Shown here in pieces: positions 23,820-33,371 of a stretch of DNA of 64,000 nucleotides; the stretch's first letter is position 1, and every line of letters begins with the position of its first letter. The notes under the pieces are model-generated. The model was given only the letters and a program-made list of their open reading frames with translations. It was not told where the DNA came from and did not search any database. The translations under genes were made by a program, and so were the position numbers. Origin of the DNA: Puffinus mauretanicus (taxonomy: Eukaryota; Chordata; Aves; Procellariiformes; Procellariidae); the NCBI GenBank assembly GCA_023333565.1, contig JAJKFH010003085.1, forward strand, positions 36,932-100,931, read 5' to 3'.

Positions 23820-24290
23820 CCCACAATGACTCGATTATAAATTCAGAGTTAAATCTTCGCCCACAAGACCCCCCTCTCCGCCCCTCCGACTGCTTCCAGT
23901 ACTTCGAATGTTGAACGCTTTCCAGGGATTTTTTCGTGTGTTCAGGCTGACCCCATCCACTCTAGTTCAGACTAACTTAATCAGCCTCATTTTATTGGTA
24001 ACTGCTGTAGCTTTACACCTCTAGAAAAAACACTATTTAAATTATTGGCACCTGCCAAGCTCTCACCATGCTGCTTTCTCTGCCCCTGTGGGGGCAGGAG
24101 GAGAGAGGGCGGATCTGTTTGATGCTCCCAGCCTTTATTTCTACCAAAAATGACAAATTATTAGAACGGTGAAAATTAGAAAAATGGCATTTAGGTACCA
24201 GACAAACCTCCTTCTTTTCTTCAGCGGTGTCTGGTTAAAAGCAGATTTGGAAATAAAAGGTGGGGGAAAAAAACAGGATGAGCTGCTGAA
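23820..24290. promoter_or_regulatory. long AT-rich island downstream of C2CD4C
   Basis: About 470 bases of markedly lower GC content between two GC-rich blocks carry several ATTA/TAAT cores and no open frame of interest. It may be a conserved non-coding element, or the end of an unrecognised transcript. Confidence 0.3.
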
Positions 24291-25071
24291 CGCTGACAGT
24301 CGGGCTGGGGGGGGCTCCCTGGAGGGAAACGCTCCAGGGGACACCCCGAAAGCAGCTCATCCGACACCCACAGCGCTCGGCAGCACTGCGGCGGGGGCAC
24401 GGCTGGGCAGAAACCATCAGGTTTCTTTCCACGCCAAAACGCTGCCAGAGCGGATCACGGCTGCTCCGCAGGAGGGTTTGGAGGGGAAAAGGGAAGCTCG
24501 GAGAGCGACAGGGAGCTGCCGTGGGGTCAGAGCCCAGCTGTGCCCCAAAGAGCCCACCGAGGGTCTCCTGGAGCTCAGAGCCCCCCCCCCCCCAGGAGGG
24601 GCAGCCCCAGGGCTGGGGGTGCTGAGCACCCGGTCCCCCGCAAGGGCAGGGCTCCAGCCCACGCAGCCCGCTTGCTGACGGGGAGCACAAAACCATCGTC
24701 ATATCCTTAATCACCAGCACTGCCGAGGAGGAGCGCAGGGGCCAGGCTGGGGGAGCCGGCGAGGAGGAGGAAGGACTCCCGGGAGAGCGTGGGAAGGGGC
24801 TCTCCCTCGCCGCAGCCCCATCCCCGCGCAGGCGATGCCCTGGCTCACCCCCAGGTCCCCCCTCGAGCAGGAACAGCCCCTTTCCCCACATCCCCTGTTC
24901 TCCCCGGGAGATTTGCTCCCACCTCAGCCCACGGCTGGTCGGGGAAGAGCTTCTGAAGCGCTTTGAGCCCCTCCAAAGCTGTGGAACACCCAGAAGAGCA
25001 GCGGCTGCTCCCGTAGCTGGGCAGTCCCAAGGTCCCAGCTCTGTTCCCCCACCCCTCCATGGCACAGGGAA

Positions 25072-25128
25072 CCGGCGGGGAAGATAACGGGGCCGGCGGG
25101 GAAGATAACGGGGCCGGCGGGGAAGCTG
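25072..25128. repeat. 22-bp tandem repeat with GATAA cores
   Basis: The unit CCGGCGGGGAAGATAACGGG is repeated more than twice, with a third copy diverging after the shared start. It lies about 100 bases beyond the C2CD4C polyA signal. Confidence 0.85.
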
Positions 25129-25210
25129 CAGCCACGGCGATGAAAAGCAAAGGGAACACCTCGGGGAAACCAGGAGCCGGGGTACCACCTGCATCTGTTT
25201 TAGAAATGAC

Positions 25211-25216
25211 TTTATT
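25211..25216 (-). terminator. C2CD4C: polyA signal of C2CD4C
   Basis: AATAAA on the minus strand, in the context GTGCAATAAAGTCATTTC, is a good canonical signal 2.5 kb downstream of the C2CD4C stop codon. It implies a 3' UTR of about 27,713-25,195. The region between holds no other gene. Confidence 0.6.
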
Positions 25217-27713
25217 GCACTAAAAAGGGGAAGTCATCTGTAAACAAACATTCCACTCAGGTATTAATATATTTTTTCACTCCAAAAATGCATCATTAAA
25301 TCCAGCCACAGAAATATCAAAGCAGGAACATTAGAAAAGAGCTACAGGGGAGGAAAGACCCAGCCAGGCCACTGTCCCGGCTCCCACGCCGCCCTCCCAC
25401 CCATCACGGGAGCAGGGCTCACAGCAGCACGTCCCAGGGCTCGGCGGACGGCCACGCGCCACTCGACTCCAGCAAGGCAGCCCTGGGATGGCGGGGGGGG
25501 GACAGACAGGGACAGCACAAGCCCCCAGGCCCTTGGGTCTCCCCCCCCCAGGACCAGCCCCAACCCGAGGAGCAGCCCAGGGCCCTGCTCTCAGCATCCC
25601 CCTTCCCCCAAAACAAAGGCACACAGCTCCGCCGGGGGGGATGTGTCACCCCCCAACCCTCTCATAGAGCACCCAAATCTTTGCCCAGCTCCTTTTCCCC
25701 CTCCCCTCGCAGCCTGCTGGGTCTCTCCCCTACCCCCAGCAATGCCTGGGTCCCACCAGCCCCTTGCAGGTGCAGCACCCCGGGGACCGCAGCACCCCGG
25801 GGACCACAGCACCCCAGGGACCATGGGGCGCTGGCGAGGGGTGCACAGGGCTGTTGGGCAGCAGCCGGCCAGGCAGGGTCCCCTTCCTGCCCCAGGGACA
25901 GGATCTTCACCCCCAGCCCAGGGACGTGGCCCCTCTCCCCGTCCCACCGTCCCCAGAGCCCCCGTCTGCCCCCAGGGCGAGCTTGGGCACTCGGGGGCCG
26001 GGAGCGTCCCCCGTGTTGGCTCCTGGGGGAGCAGTGGGAAGCCTCAGGTGGGAAATCCCCCGCAAAGGAGGGACGCGTCTGCTCCTTACGTCCTGCACGG
26101 TTTGTTTTCAGCCACAAGCTCGACAAACAGCCACGATCACCCCGAATCCCCCCGACATGCAAACACCACGCTATCAGAACCAAGCCTCGCGTACCTGAAA
26201 CGTATTTACAGACAGAAGTAAAACACGCTGGGAAAGATCAGCCTCGGATATAAATAGCCAACACTGAAATCTGCCATCTGCTGCAAAGGACAAGGAAGGA
26301 ACATCAACCGCCACCGACAGAGGTTAACACAGAGGGACACGGGTGTGCGTGTGTGTCCACGCATGCTGCAACAAGGCAGGGACAGGAGCACTGCAAATTC
26401 TGCTCCCTTCCACAGAAACATGCAGAGCCCGATGCAAGGGGGTAACACCACATCAAACAACAACAAGGCGTCTGTTTTAGCCACCCTTAGAAATGCCCCA
26501 GCCAGCATTTCCCCCAATCCCGGTGCCTCCAGCCGGTCAACCGGGATGGCAGGGAGGGATGGGAAGGGGTGGGAGCATCCTACTCCATCCCAAAGGGAAA
26601 CTGCAGAGCCGGGCCAGTCCCTTTGGGGAGCCGGGTCCCGCTGGGCACAGGGGCTTCGTGGTCCCATAGGAGACGTCCCTCCCGCCCGGTGGGTGCAGCC
26701 ACTTCCAAGCCCCCGAGCCCCGCAGGCGAGGGAGGGCAGAGGGTAGGGGAGTCCCAGCCACAGCCTGACCCCCTGCCCAGCAACACCTGGGGATGTCCCC
26801 AGTGCCAGCCGGACCACCAGCACTCAGGGAGGGCTACTCCTGTCGCCTCAGCTTTTGTCTGCTGGGACGCTGCCCGGAACCACCCGTGTGCCCAGGGCGA
26901 GGGGTGCCAGGCCCCCCCATGGCAGTGCCAGCCCCCAGCATCTCCCTCCTGCGGGCAGGGGACGGGCACAGGCAGCCTCCTGGATTTGGGTAAACCCAAA
27001 GCCCCTGAAGCTCCGTGAGCAGTTTCCCGCAGGGGGTCAGCAGCGGGGGACACTGCTGGGGGTGGGCAGGGAGGGCATCCCGGGAGGCTGCGGGTGTCAA
27101 ACCAAGCCGCCTTGCACATCTGTGCAGTCCCGCAGGGCTGGGAAGAATCCAGGAAAGGCTCAAAACCCACAAACCTGACTCATCCCCCAGGGTCACCTCC
27201 CTTGGCCCACTCTGCAGTTTCCAAGACCAGAAACTTGTCTTTTAAATTAAAGCTGAGATCGATGTTATCCCCTGACTCCAGGAGCTGGGGCTTTGAGAGA
27301 GGTGGCAGTAAGTATGCTACAGAGATCTACCCACCTCCAACCTTCGTGCTGGCCAGCTGGAGACCACAGGCACCACGGAGGGAAGAGCCCAGCAGGTGAC
27401 ATCCATCCTTCCCAGTGGAGACGGGGCCGGTGGCTCCCCGCTTCCCACTGGGCTCCAGGAGATGCAGCCCCGGGGAGGGAGCAGGGAGGGAGCAGAGGGA
27501 AGAGGCTGCGGCCGCCGGCCCTGCCGCAGGAGGGCTGGTGCTGGCAGAGCCCCACGGCAGCGCCGCCCCCGGGGACCCCCTACTCTCCGCCACGGCCCCG
27601 TCCCTCCTCCAAGGGGCCCTTCCAAACCCTCCTCCAGCGAGGCCGGGGGACAGGGTCGGCCTCCCCGCCTCGCCCCGGCCCCACGGGCTCCCTCCGGGGC
27701 TGGCAGCAAGCAC
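25217..27713 (-). other. C2CD4C 3' untranslated region (inferred)
   Basis: This interval lies between the stop codon and the first good minus-strand polyA signal. An 18-bp tandem repeat (core AGCACCCCGGGGACC) occurs at 25,772-25,824. Long open frames here are not supported by homology. Confidence 0.5.
25772..25824. repeat. 18-bp tandem repeat, three copies
   Basis: The core AGCACCCCGGGGACC repeats three times with minor changes, within the inferred C2CD4C 3' UTR. Confidence 0.85.
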
Positions 27714-28973
27714 CTACAGGCAGGACAGGAGGGCGGTGAGCGGCAGCTCCTTCTCCCCCAGCAGCGTGTCCCGCTTAAGGCTGCTGCCCTTGTTGACCAC
27801 CTTGAGCTTCAGGGACATCTTCCTGGCATGACCGGGGCCCAGCCCATCGAAGAAGAAGTCCTCATTGAAGATGGGATTGCGGCTGTTCTTGACGATGGTG
27901 CTGCGCTGCTTCTGCAGCTTCCCGGGGTTGAGGCACAGCGAGACGCAGCAGTTGATGCTGCGCAGGTCGACGAGGGTGTCGTAGAGGTCCTCGGCGGAGA
28001 CGAGCCGCACGCGCAGCCGGGCATTGGAGGGGTCGTACTCGGCAGCCAGGCGCAGGCTCCCACCCCGACTGAGCCGCAGGCTGTGTTCCCGGTCACGGCC
28101 CGGCGGCAGGTCCAGGGGCAGCAGGGCGGCGGGCGGCTGCCCCCCGGCCGGGGCGCTCCTGGCACGGCGCTGAGCACTGGGGCTGGTGTCAGCCGAGCTG
28201 TCGTCGGTGGACAGTGAGCTGTTACGGGCTACCGAGTGCTTCAGCTTGATGACCTTGGACTGGCTCTCCTGGCTGAAGATCTTCAGCAGGGAGACGGAGC
28301 GGGAGAGCAGCGGGGAGCCGAAGGGCGAGGACTCGGCCGAGGAGCACGTGTCGCTCTCACCGCCACTGAAATAGCGGCCGGGGTGCATGAGGGCTGCACC
28401 CAGGTCGGCGGGCGCCCGGGACCCGCTCTCGCCGTTGAGCTTGGCTCTGCGCTGGGCGCTGGGTGAGGTGGCCGGCGAGGGGCAGAGGCTGCTGTGCTCG
28501 CTGTGGAAGAGCGATTCTTTGCGCCGCGTGTGGGGGCTCTCCACCAGCGTGGCGAAGCCGTAGGAGGTCTGCGCCTTGGGCACGTAGGGCAGTGACATGG
28601 CCGTCTGTGCCTGCGGGTCTGCGTTGGTGCCAAAGCCCCCCTCGGCCGTCCAGTCCTCGGCGCTCTCGATCTGGATGATGTGCCGGCCGGCAGCCCGCGG
28701 CCGGGAACGGCTGGATGGCCGAGGGCTGCGCGGGGTCTTGCGCCCGGCCAGGTCCTGCTCCGAGGCTGAGGGGCCCAGGGTGGGCGCTGCGGGGGGCTCG
28801 GGGCCCTCGGCCTCGGCAGGCGCCGCGCTCAGCTTGGGCGGGATGAAGAAGTCGGGAATCTTGTCAGGGGTGAGGACGTTGCTGTAGCGGGATCCTCGCG
28901 GGGACTCCTCCGGCCCCGCGCCCCGGGACCCACCGTTCTCCGCCACGCCACGCAGCCGCTCCAGGAGCCACAT
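27714..28973 (-). CDS. C2CD4C: C2CD4C, C2 calcium-dependent domain-containing protein 4C
   Basis: A single coding exon gives 419 aa, close to human C2CD4C (421 aa by memory). The start MWLLERLRG matches the conserved N-terminus, followed by YSNVLTPDKIPDFFIPPKL, HIIQIESAEDW, SYGFATLVESPHTRRKESLF, GRYFSGGESDT, SSPFGSPLLSRSVSLLK, and a C-terminal C2-like domain (about residues 290-419) with RSINCCVSLCLNPGKLQKQR, NPIFNEDFFFDGLG, and the ending KGSSLKRDTLLGEKELPLT. C2CD4A and C2CD4B are nuclear, inflammation-induced proteins. C2CD4C is less studied and mainly neural. An acceptor (CTTTTCCAG) ends 19 bases upstream of the ATG, so the start is at the head of exon 2, as in the human gene. The open frame upstream of the ATG to 30,089 is intron and promoter, not protein. 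Confidence 0.95.
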   Translation of the reverse strand: MWLLERLRGVAENGGSRGAGPEESPRGSRYSNVLTPDKIPDFFIPPKLSAAPAEAEGPEPPAAPTLGPSASEQDLAGRKTPRSPRPSSRSRPRAAGRHIIQIESAEDWTAEGGFGTNADPQAQTAMSLPYVPKAQTSYGFATLVESPHTRRKESLFHSEHSSLCPSPATSPSAQRRAKLNGESGSRAPADLGAALMHPGRYFSGGESDTCSSAESSPFGSPLLSRSVSLLKIFSQESQSKVIKLKHSVARNSSLSTDDSSADTSPSAQRRARSAPAGGQPPAALLPLDLPPGRDREHSLRLSRGGSLRLAAEYDPSNARLRVRLVSAEDLYDTLVDLRSINCCVSLCLNPGKLQKQRSTIVKNSRNPIFNEDFFFDGLGPGHARKMSLKLKVVNKGSSLKRDTLLGEKELPLTALLSCL

Positions 28974-29094
28974 GTTGCCGCTGGGTGCGGGGCTGGAAAA
29001 GACCCGAGGGGCAACGCTCTCACCGGGGGTCGGGCACCGGCAGGGGCAGACCGGACCCGTCAGCCTGGGGGGCAACAGGAGGCACCCAGAAACG

Positions 29095-29310
29095 GGGACT
29101 CGCCAGCCCGGGGGTTCGGGGACAAGGATGGGAGGGAACCGGCCGCGCCGAGGGACGCGGGGACCGGCGAGCCCGGGGGGGCGACGGGGACAGGGATGGG
29201 AAGGAACCGGCCGCGCCGAGAGACACGGGGACCCGCCAGCCCGGGGGTGAGGGACGGGAAAGAACCGGCTGCGCCGAGGGACACGGACCCGAGGGACACG
29301 GACCCGAGGG
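29095..29310. repeat. degenerate ~65-bp minisatellite in C2CD4C intron 1
   Basis: Three degenerate copies share GGAACCGGC(C/T)GCGCCGAG and GCCAGCCCGGGGG blocks. The right end runs into a 14-bp repeat (GAGGGACACGGACC). Confidence 0.7.
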
Positions 29311-29406
29311 ACACGGCGGTGGCAGCGCCGCCGGCCCCGAGCGATGCGATGGGATGGGACGGGACGGGACGGGGCGGCCGCGGGGCACGGGGAGCCGCTG
29401 CCAGCC

Positions 29407-29475
29407 GCGACGCGACGCGACACGACACGACACGACAGGACGCGACGCGACGCGACGCGACACGATGCGACGCGA
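29407..29475. repeat. CGACR pentanucleotide array
   Basis: Successive CGACG/CGACA units make an almost uninterrupted pentanucleotide microsatellite in C2CD4C intron 1. Confidence 0.9.
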
Positions 29476-29480
29476 TGCCC

Positions 29481-29523
29481 GGACCGACCGACCGACCGAC
29501 CGACCGACCGACCGACCGACCGA
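29481..29523. repeat. (GACC)n tetranucleotide microsatellite
   Basis: About ten perfect GACC units lie directly beside the proposed exon 1 donor of C2CD4C. Confidence 0.95.
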
Positions 29524-29597
29524 TCGCCGGGAGCCACCGCACCTGGAGCGGAGCCGCCGCCGCCGCCGCAGCCCGGGCGGGGCGCGCGCGGACGCGC

Positions 29598-29604
29598 TTT
29601 TATA
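29598..29604 (-). promoter_or_regulatory. C2CD4C: TATA box of C2CD4C
   Basis: The minus strand reads GCCGTATAAAAGCGCG, a canonical TATA box in a CpG island (about 28,000-29,950), 55 bases before the proposed exon 1 donor. No other gene is placed to use it. Confidence 0.65.
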
Positions 29605-31942
29605 CGGCGGCGGCGGCGGCCCCGCTCCTTCCCCGCGCCGCCGCCGTAATCCTCCGAGCGCGGCGCCCCCGCATTTCCCCGCGCCGAACCCGACCGGACC
29701 GGGGCCGAGCCGGGCCGAGCGGCCCCGGGGTGCTGATGCTCGGGGGGTTCGGAGGCCCTGCCCCGAGACCCCCGGCCGCCTGCCCACGGGAGCGCCGGCG
29801 CTGGGATGGAACCGGGAGCGGGGCAGCCCTGAGCCGGGAGCGGGACGGCAGCAGCCCCGTTGCCCCCCAGCGCCCTCCCGCCCTGAGCGCGATCGGGGAC
29901 CGAGACCGGCGGGACGGAGCCGTTCCCCCCCCGGGCGCAGCCCCCTCTCCCCTCCGAGCTCTTGAGCTCATCAAAGCGCTGAACAAAGCCAGCAGCACTC
30001 CAAGGCGGCTCGGAGCTCAAGGACTCGCTGAGTGCGTAAAGTGGTTTAATATCGTGGCTGGAGGAGTTGGGGGGGGGGGGCAGTGCCACATGTCACCCGT
30101 TTCACCAGCACTGGGGCAGGATATGGCCCAGGTGGCACTGGGGGCAAAACGTCAGCAAGGATGCACGGAGCATCACTGCAGGCCCCGGTGCTGTGGGGGG
30201 CAGGAGGGGGGCAGGAGGCACAAAGCAGGATGATCGGCCCCAGCCCAGGTACCGCATGGATTTATAGCCTTGGGGACAGGGATGCACCGAGCAGGATGGT
30301 AGAACGGACGGGGGCCAGTGGCTATCCTACTTGGCTGCTGCCCCGTGGGTGCCATCAGGCTGCAGGGACAGCCCCGTCATCCCACAGCAGTGCGGGGAGA
30401 GCCTGGCTTGGTGACCTCCTTCAGCAGGGGCTGCTGCACCCGGGAAGCGACTGTGAGAGGTGGGAGGACTCGGCTCCCTCCGCATCCTGACTCCGAGCTG
30501 ATAAAAGGAGAAGGACAGTTGTGCTGAGCCAGACCGAGGGCCAGCAGCCAGCTCTGCCAGCGCCTGGGAAAGGTGGCGGGAGAGAAGGAGCCTGGGGGAA
30601 CAACCCTCCTCCCTCTCTGGAAGCGAATTGCCCTCCCCTCTCCCTGCACCCCCTGGTTTCGCCACGTCCCCTCCGCCTGCCGTGCCCAGGCCTCTCCCAG
30701 CAGCGAGTGGGCGCTCCCTGGCAGGGCGAGCGCTCTGATTTATGGAGTTTCTTGGCACATTGCTCTGCCTGCCTGGGAGCAGCGGCTCTGACCAACTGCA
30801 GACCCTCACCAGGAGTGGGGCCCTCGGGCACAGCTGACCCTCACCAGCCACGGGAGCGGACCTGGGAAAAGCTGCTGGGAGCTCCATACCGGGCATGTGG
30901 AGAGCAGGAACCAGCCAGGACCTGGAGAGGTCTGGGCAGGGATGTCTTGGGGACAGCGGTGGGGACAGCGGTAGTGTCCTGGCTGGACCCTGGGCTCTGC
31001 ATTGCAGGATGCTAAGTCCTGGGTCCCACGGTGGGGAAGAGGGCAGATGGAGCCCGGGAGAGGAGGGTGAGGCTCACGGGAAGGGGAGGCTGGTGAACAA
31101 AAGGGCTGGTGTTTGCTTTTCCTCCACCCTGCACACCGGTGGGTAAACAAGGTGCAGAAATGGTTGAGTTCCCTTGAGATAACAAAGAGCGCTGGAGCTG
31201 GGCCAGCCCTGCCCGTTCAGCTTGGGGGCACAGAGGGGAGCAGGGCGCTCGGAGCTGCACTGAACTTGCCTGGGCTCAGCTCGGGGCAGGGCTTCCAGGT
31301 TTGAGGCAGAAGAGAAGCTGCAATGGTCGGGCAGAGACGCCGAATGCCCCAGTTCCCAGTGAAGGGACGGCAGGAGAGATCCAGCGCTCGCAGCAGGAGC
31401 TGGCACGGGCGCTCGCATCTCCGGCACCTCGGGGACATGGGCTGTGCCAGGGGCATCCCTTCCCGGCAGAGCAGGCAGGGGCTGCAGCCAGCCCTGCTGC
31501 TGGCACGGGGCTGCCAGAGACCGGTGCTCGCCTGCGGCACTGCGCTGCCACAGCCACTGCGTGCGGCAGGAGCTGCCGGACCCGGAACAGAAACGGGCAG
31601 AGAACAAACACTCGCAGGGCCAGCAGAAAACAAGGTTTCCAGGGCCTTTAAAACGGGCTCTGGACTCTCACTCGGCACCCAGCAGCGTGGAGCTGGGAGG
31701 GGTGCCTTTCCTCGCCTGCCTCCCCCTCATCCAGGGTTTTCCATGGATCCGGGCAGCACGGGATGCCAGGAGGGGACAGCTCTTGGGGCTCCAGAGCCGC
31801 CTCCCCAGGCAGCGTGAGCCGGGCAAGGGCTGGGCGAGACGGACAGGGGTCCCTTGTGCCGGGCTGGAGGCTGCCGGAGGCGTGCGGTGCCTGGCAAGGT
31901 CCGGGCATGGCACCGCGGGCAAGCGACGCCTGGTTGGGGATG

Positions 31943-32080
31943 ATGGCAGGGCTGGGGATGCTGGCGGGGCTGGAGACACTGGCAGGGCTGGGCACACTGG
32001 CAGGGCTGGGCACACTGGCAGGGCTAGCGATGCTGGCAAGGCTGGGGACAATGCCAGGGTTGGGGACGCGGCTGGCAGAG
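31943..32080. repeat. degenerate 18-bp tandem repeat
   Basis: About seven copies of a GGCAGGGCTGGGCACACT-type unit occur. The unit length is divisible by three, which lengthens open frames on the plus strand (a Leu-Ala-Gly-Leu series). Confidence 0.85.
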
Positions 32081-32800
32081 CTGGCAGTGTGCTACCACCT
32101 GCTGGAGGCTGGGAAGGAGAGAGCCCCACAAGTGGAAGGGGCTGGCGCCAGGATCCCGGGATCCCGGGACACGGGCTGAGCCCCCGCCACAGCCCCTCCG
32201 GGGCAGGAGTGCTCACACACCTCCTCTTCTCCAGCTGCTTGGTTATTTCCATGAAATTTGCTGAGAGTCCATGTCAGAGACTCTTATGCCTCTGGCCAGG
32301 AAAACTGAACTGGGCAGTGTTCGTTGTCGGCACATTTGGAGACACAGAGGGACGGTTGGAGAGCGAGATCCCCAAGGCCCTGGGGGAGCGAGGAGGCCAC
32401 GTCCCTCTGCAGTCGCTCTTCTGCGGCTTCCAAACCTTCCCAAAACACCTCAGCCCCCCCACCGTCACACGGGCTGAAGGAGCCAGCGCCGAGAGGCGAG
32501 TCGCTCTCCCCTTCAGCCCGGCGTTAACTCTGGAACCTACAGACTGCTACTCCAAACACACCAGCAGCCACCAGTGGTTTCAGCACGTGTGCCGTTATCC
32601 GCTTCACTCCACCATCGCCCAGCCCCAGCCTCCCACCGCCCCTCCTCCCTCGCCCTCCCCTCACCCCTGGCCCAGTAAGGACCAGTCCAGAGCGGAGCTG
32701 CGCTGGAGGTGCAGAGCACACGGAAAGAAATCCAATTTCAGGTGGGAGCACTCCCTGATGTTCTGACTGCATTATTCACGTCGTTCTATATTCTTCGCTC

Positions 32801-32806
32801 AATAAA
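32801..32806 (+). terminator. plus-strand polyA signal
   Basis: AATAAA is followed by TATTTGGTTTCATTGTTTTTTGC, a GT/T-rich element. It faces the SHC2 polyA signals about 550 bases away, an arrangement typical of convergent genes. Confidence 0.4.
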
Positions 32807-33348
32807 GGCCTCGTATTTGGTTTCATTGTTTTTTGCTTCAAGAACACTGCTGCGTGGCTCCCAGCCCGCCTCCCCCCGCGGGGTCCTGCCCTCGTGCCAG
32901 GCAGCCGTGGGGCACTGCCCCACAGCAGGACCCTCTCGTGGAGGGTCCCCGAGCCCCTGTGCAGCTGCCCTGCAGCCCAGGGCAGGGGGGAGCAGAGCCC
33001 CCTGCACCCCATGGCTGTCGGCACCGCACACCAGCCTCAACCAAAGCAGTTAAACCCCTAAAATAAAAACCCCGCCAGCCCTTCAGGCACCTCATGGCAG
33101 CACCGGGGGGGCCGAGGGGCCAGGGCTAGAGCCAGCAGCAACCGGTGAAAGGCGTGGGCTCGTTCTCCGGCGGCAAAAGAAGTAAGTCCGGGCTCTGGCT
33201 GCCTTTTCCTGCCTCTGCTATTGAAGGAAGGGCGCAATTATCTTTGCAGACGCATTACTACACGACAAAAAATAGCAGCTGAGCTGGAAGCGCCGCATCC
33301 CTGTAGGTATTCAACTATCAATGGAAAATTACACATTCATTACCGGGC

Positions 33349-33371
33349 TTTATTTAGGGGCTTATTTTATT
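33349..33371 (-). terminator. SHC2: candidate polyA signals of SHC2
   Basis: Two AATAAA signals on the minus strand (33,371-33,366 and 33,354-33,349) lie in an AT-rich patch 2.3 kb after the SHC2 stop codon. An alternative minus-strand ATTAAA near 34,320 would give a shorter 3' UTR. Confidence 0.45.

Larger units (their letters stand above)
20732..25190. other. intergenic region downstream of C2CD4C
   Basis: No gene is recognised. GC-rich blocks alternate with AT-rich patches at about 21,165-21,310, 21,920-22,040, 23,240-23,400 and 23,820-24,290. The last includes ACTTAATCAGCCTCATTTTATTGG and TTTAAATTATTGG blocks. A perfect X-box lies at 22,893-22,905. Confidence 0.5.
28992..29572 (-). other. 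C2CD4C exon 1 (non-coding) and intron 1
   Basis: A donor CAG/GTGCGG ends a proposed non-coding exon at 29,543, and the acceptor ends at 28,993. Transcription would begin near 29,572, about 26-30 bases after the TATA box. The roughly 550-base intron is filled with three kinds of tandem repeat, listed separately. Confidence 0.5.
29950..33340. other. interval between C2CD4C promoter and SHC2 3' end; possible plus-strand transcript
   Basis: A plus-strand frame of 440 codons (31,444-32,766) ends 34 bases before AATAAA at 32,801-32,806, which has a GT-rich downstream element. I do not recognise the protein, and part of it is an 18-bp tandem repeat. It may be a long non-coding RNA starting divergently at the C2CD4C island, or chance. 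Confidence 0.25.

Noticed and set aside
28974..30089. 791-codon minus-strand frame extending C2CD4C at the N-terminus
   Set aside because: The extension crosses a TATA box, microsatellites and a good splice acceptor. The conserved protein begins at 28,973.
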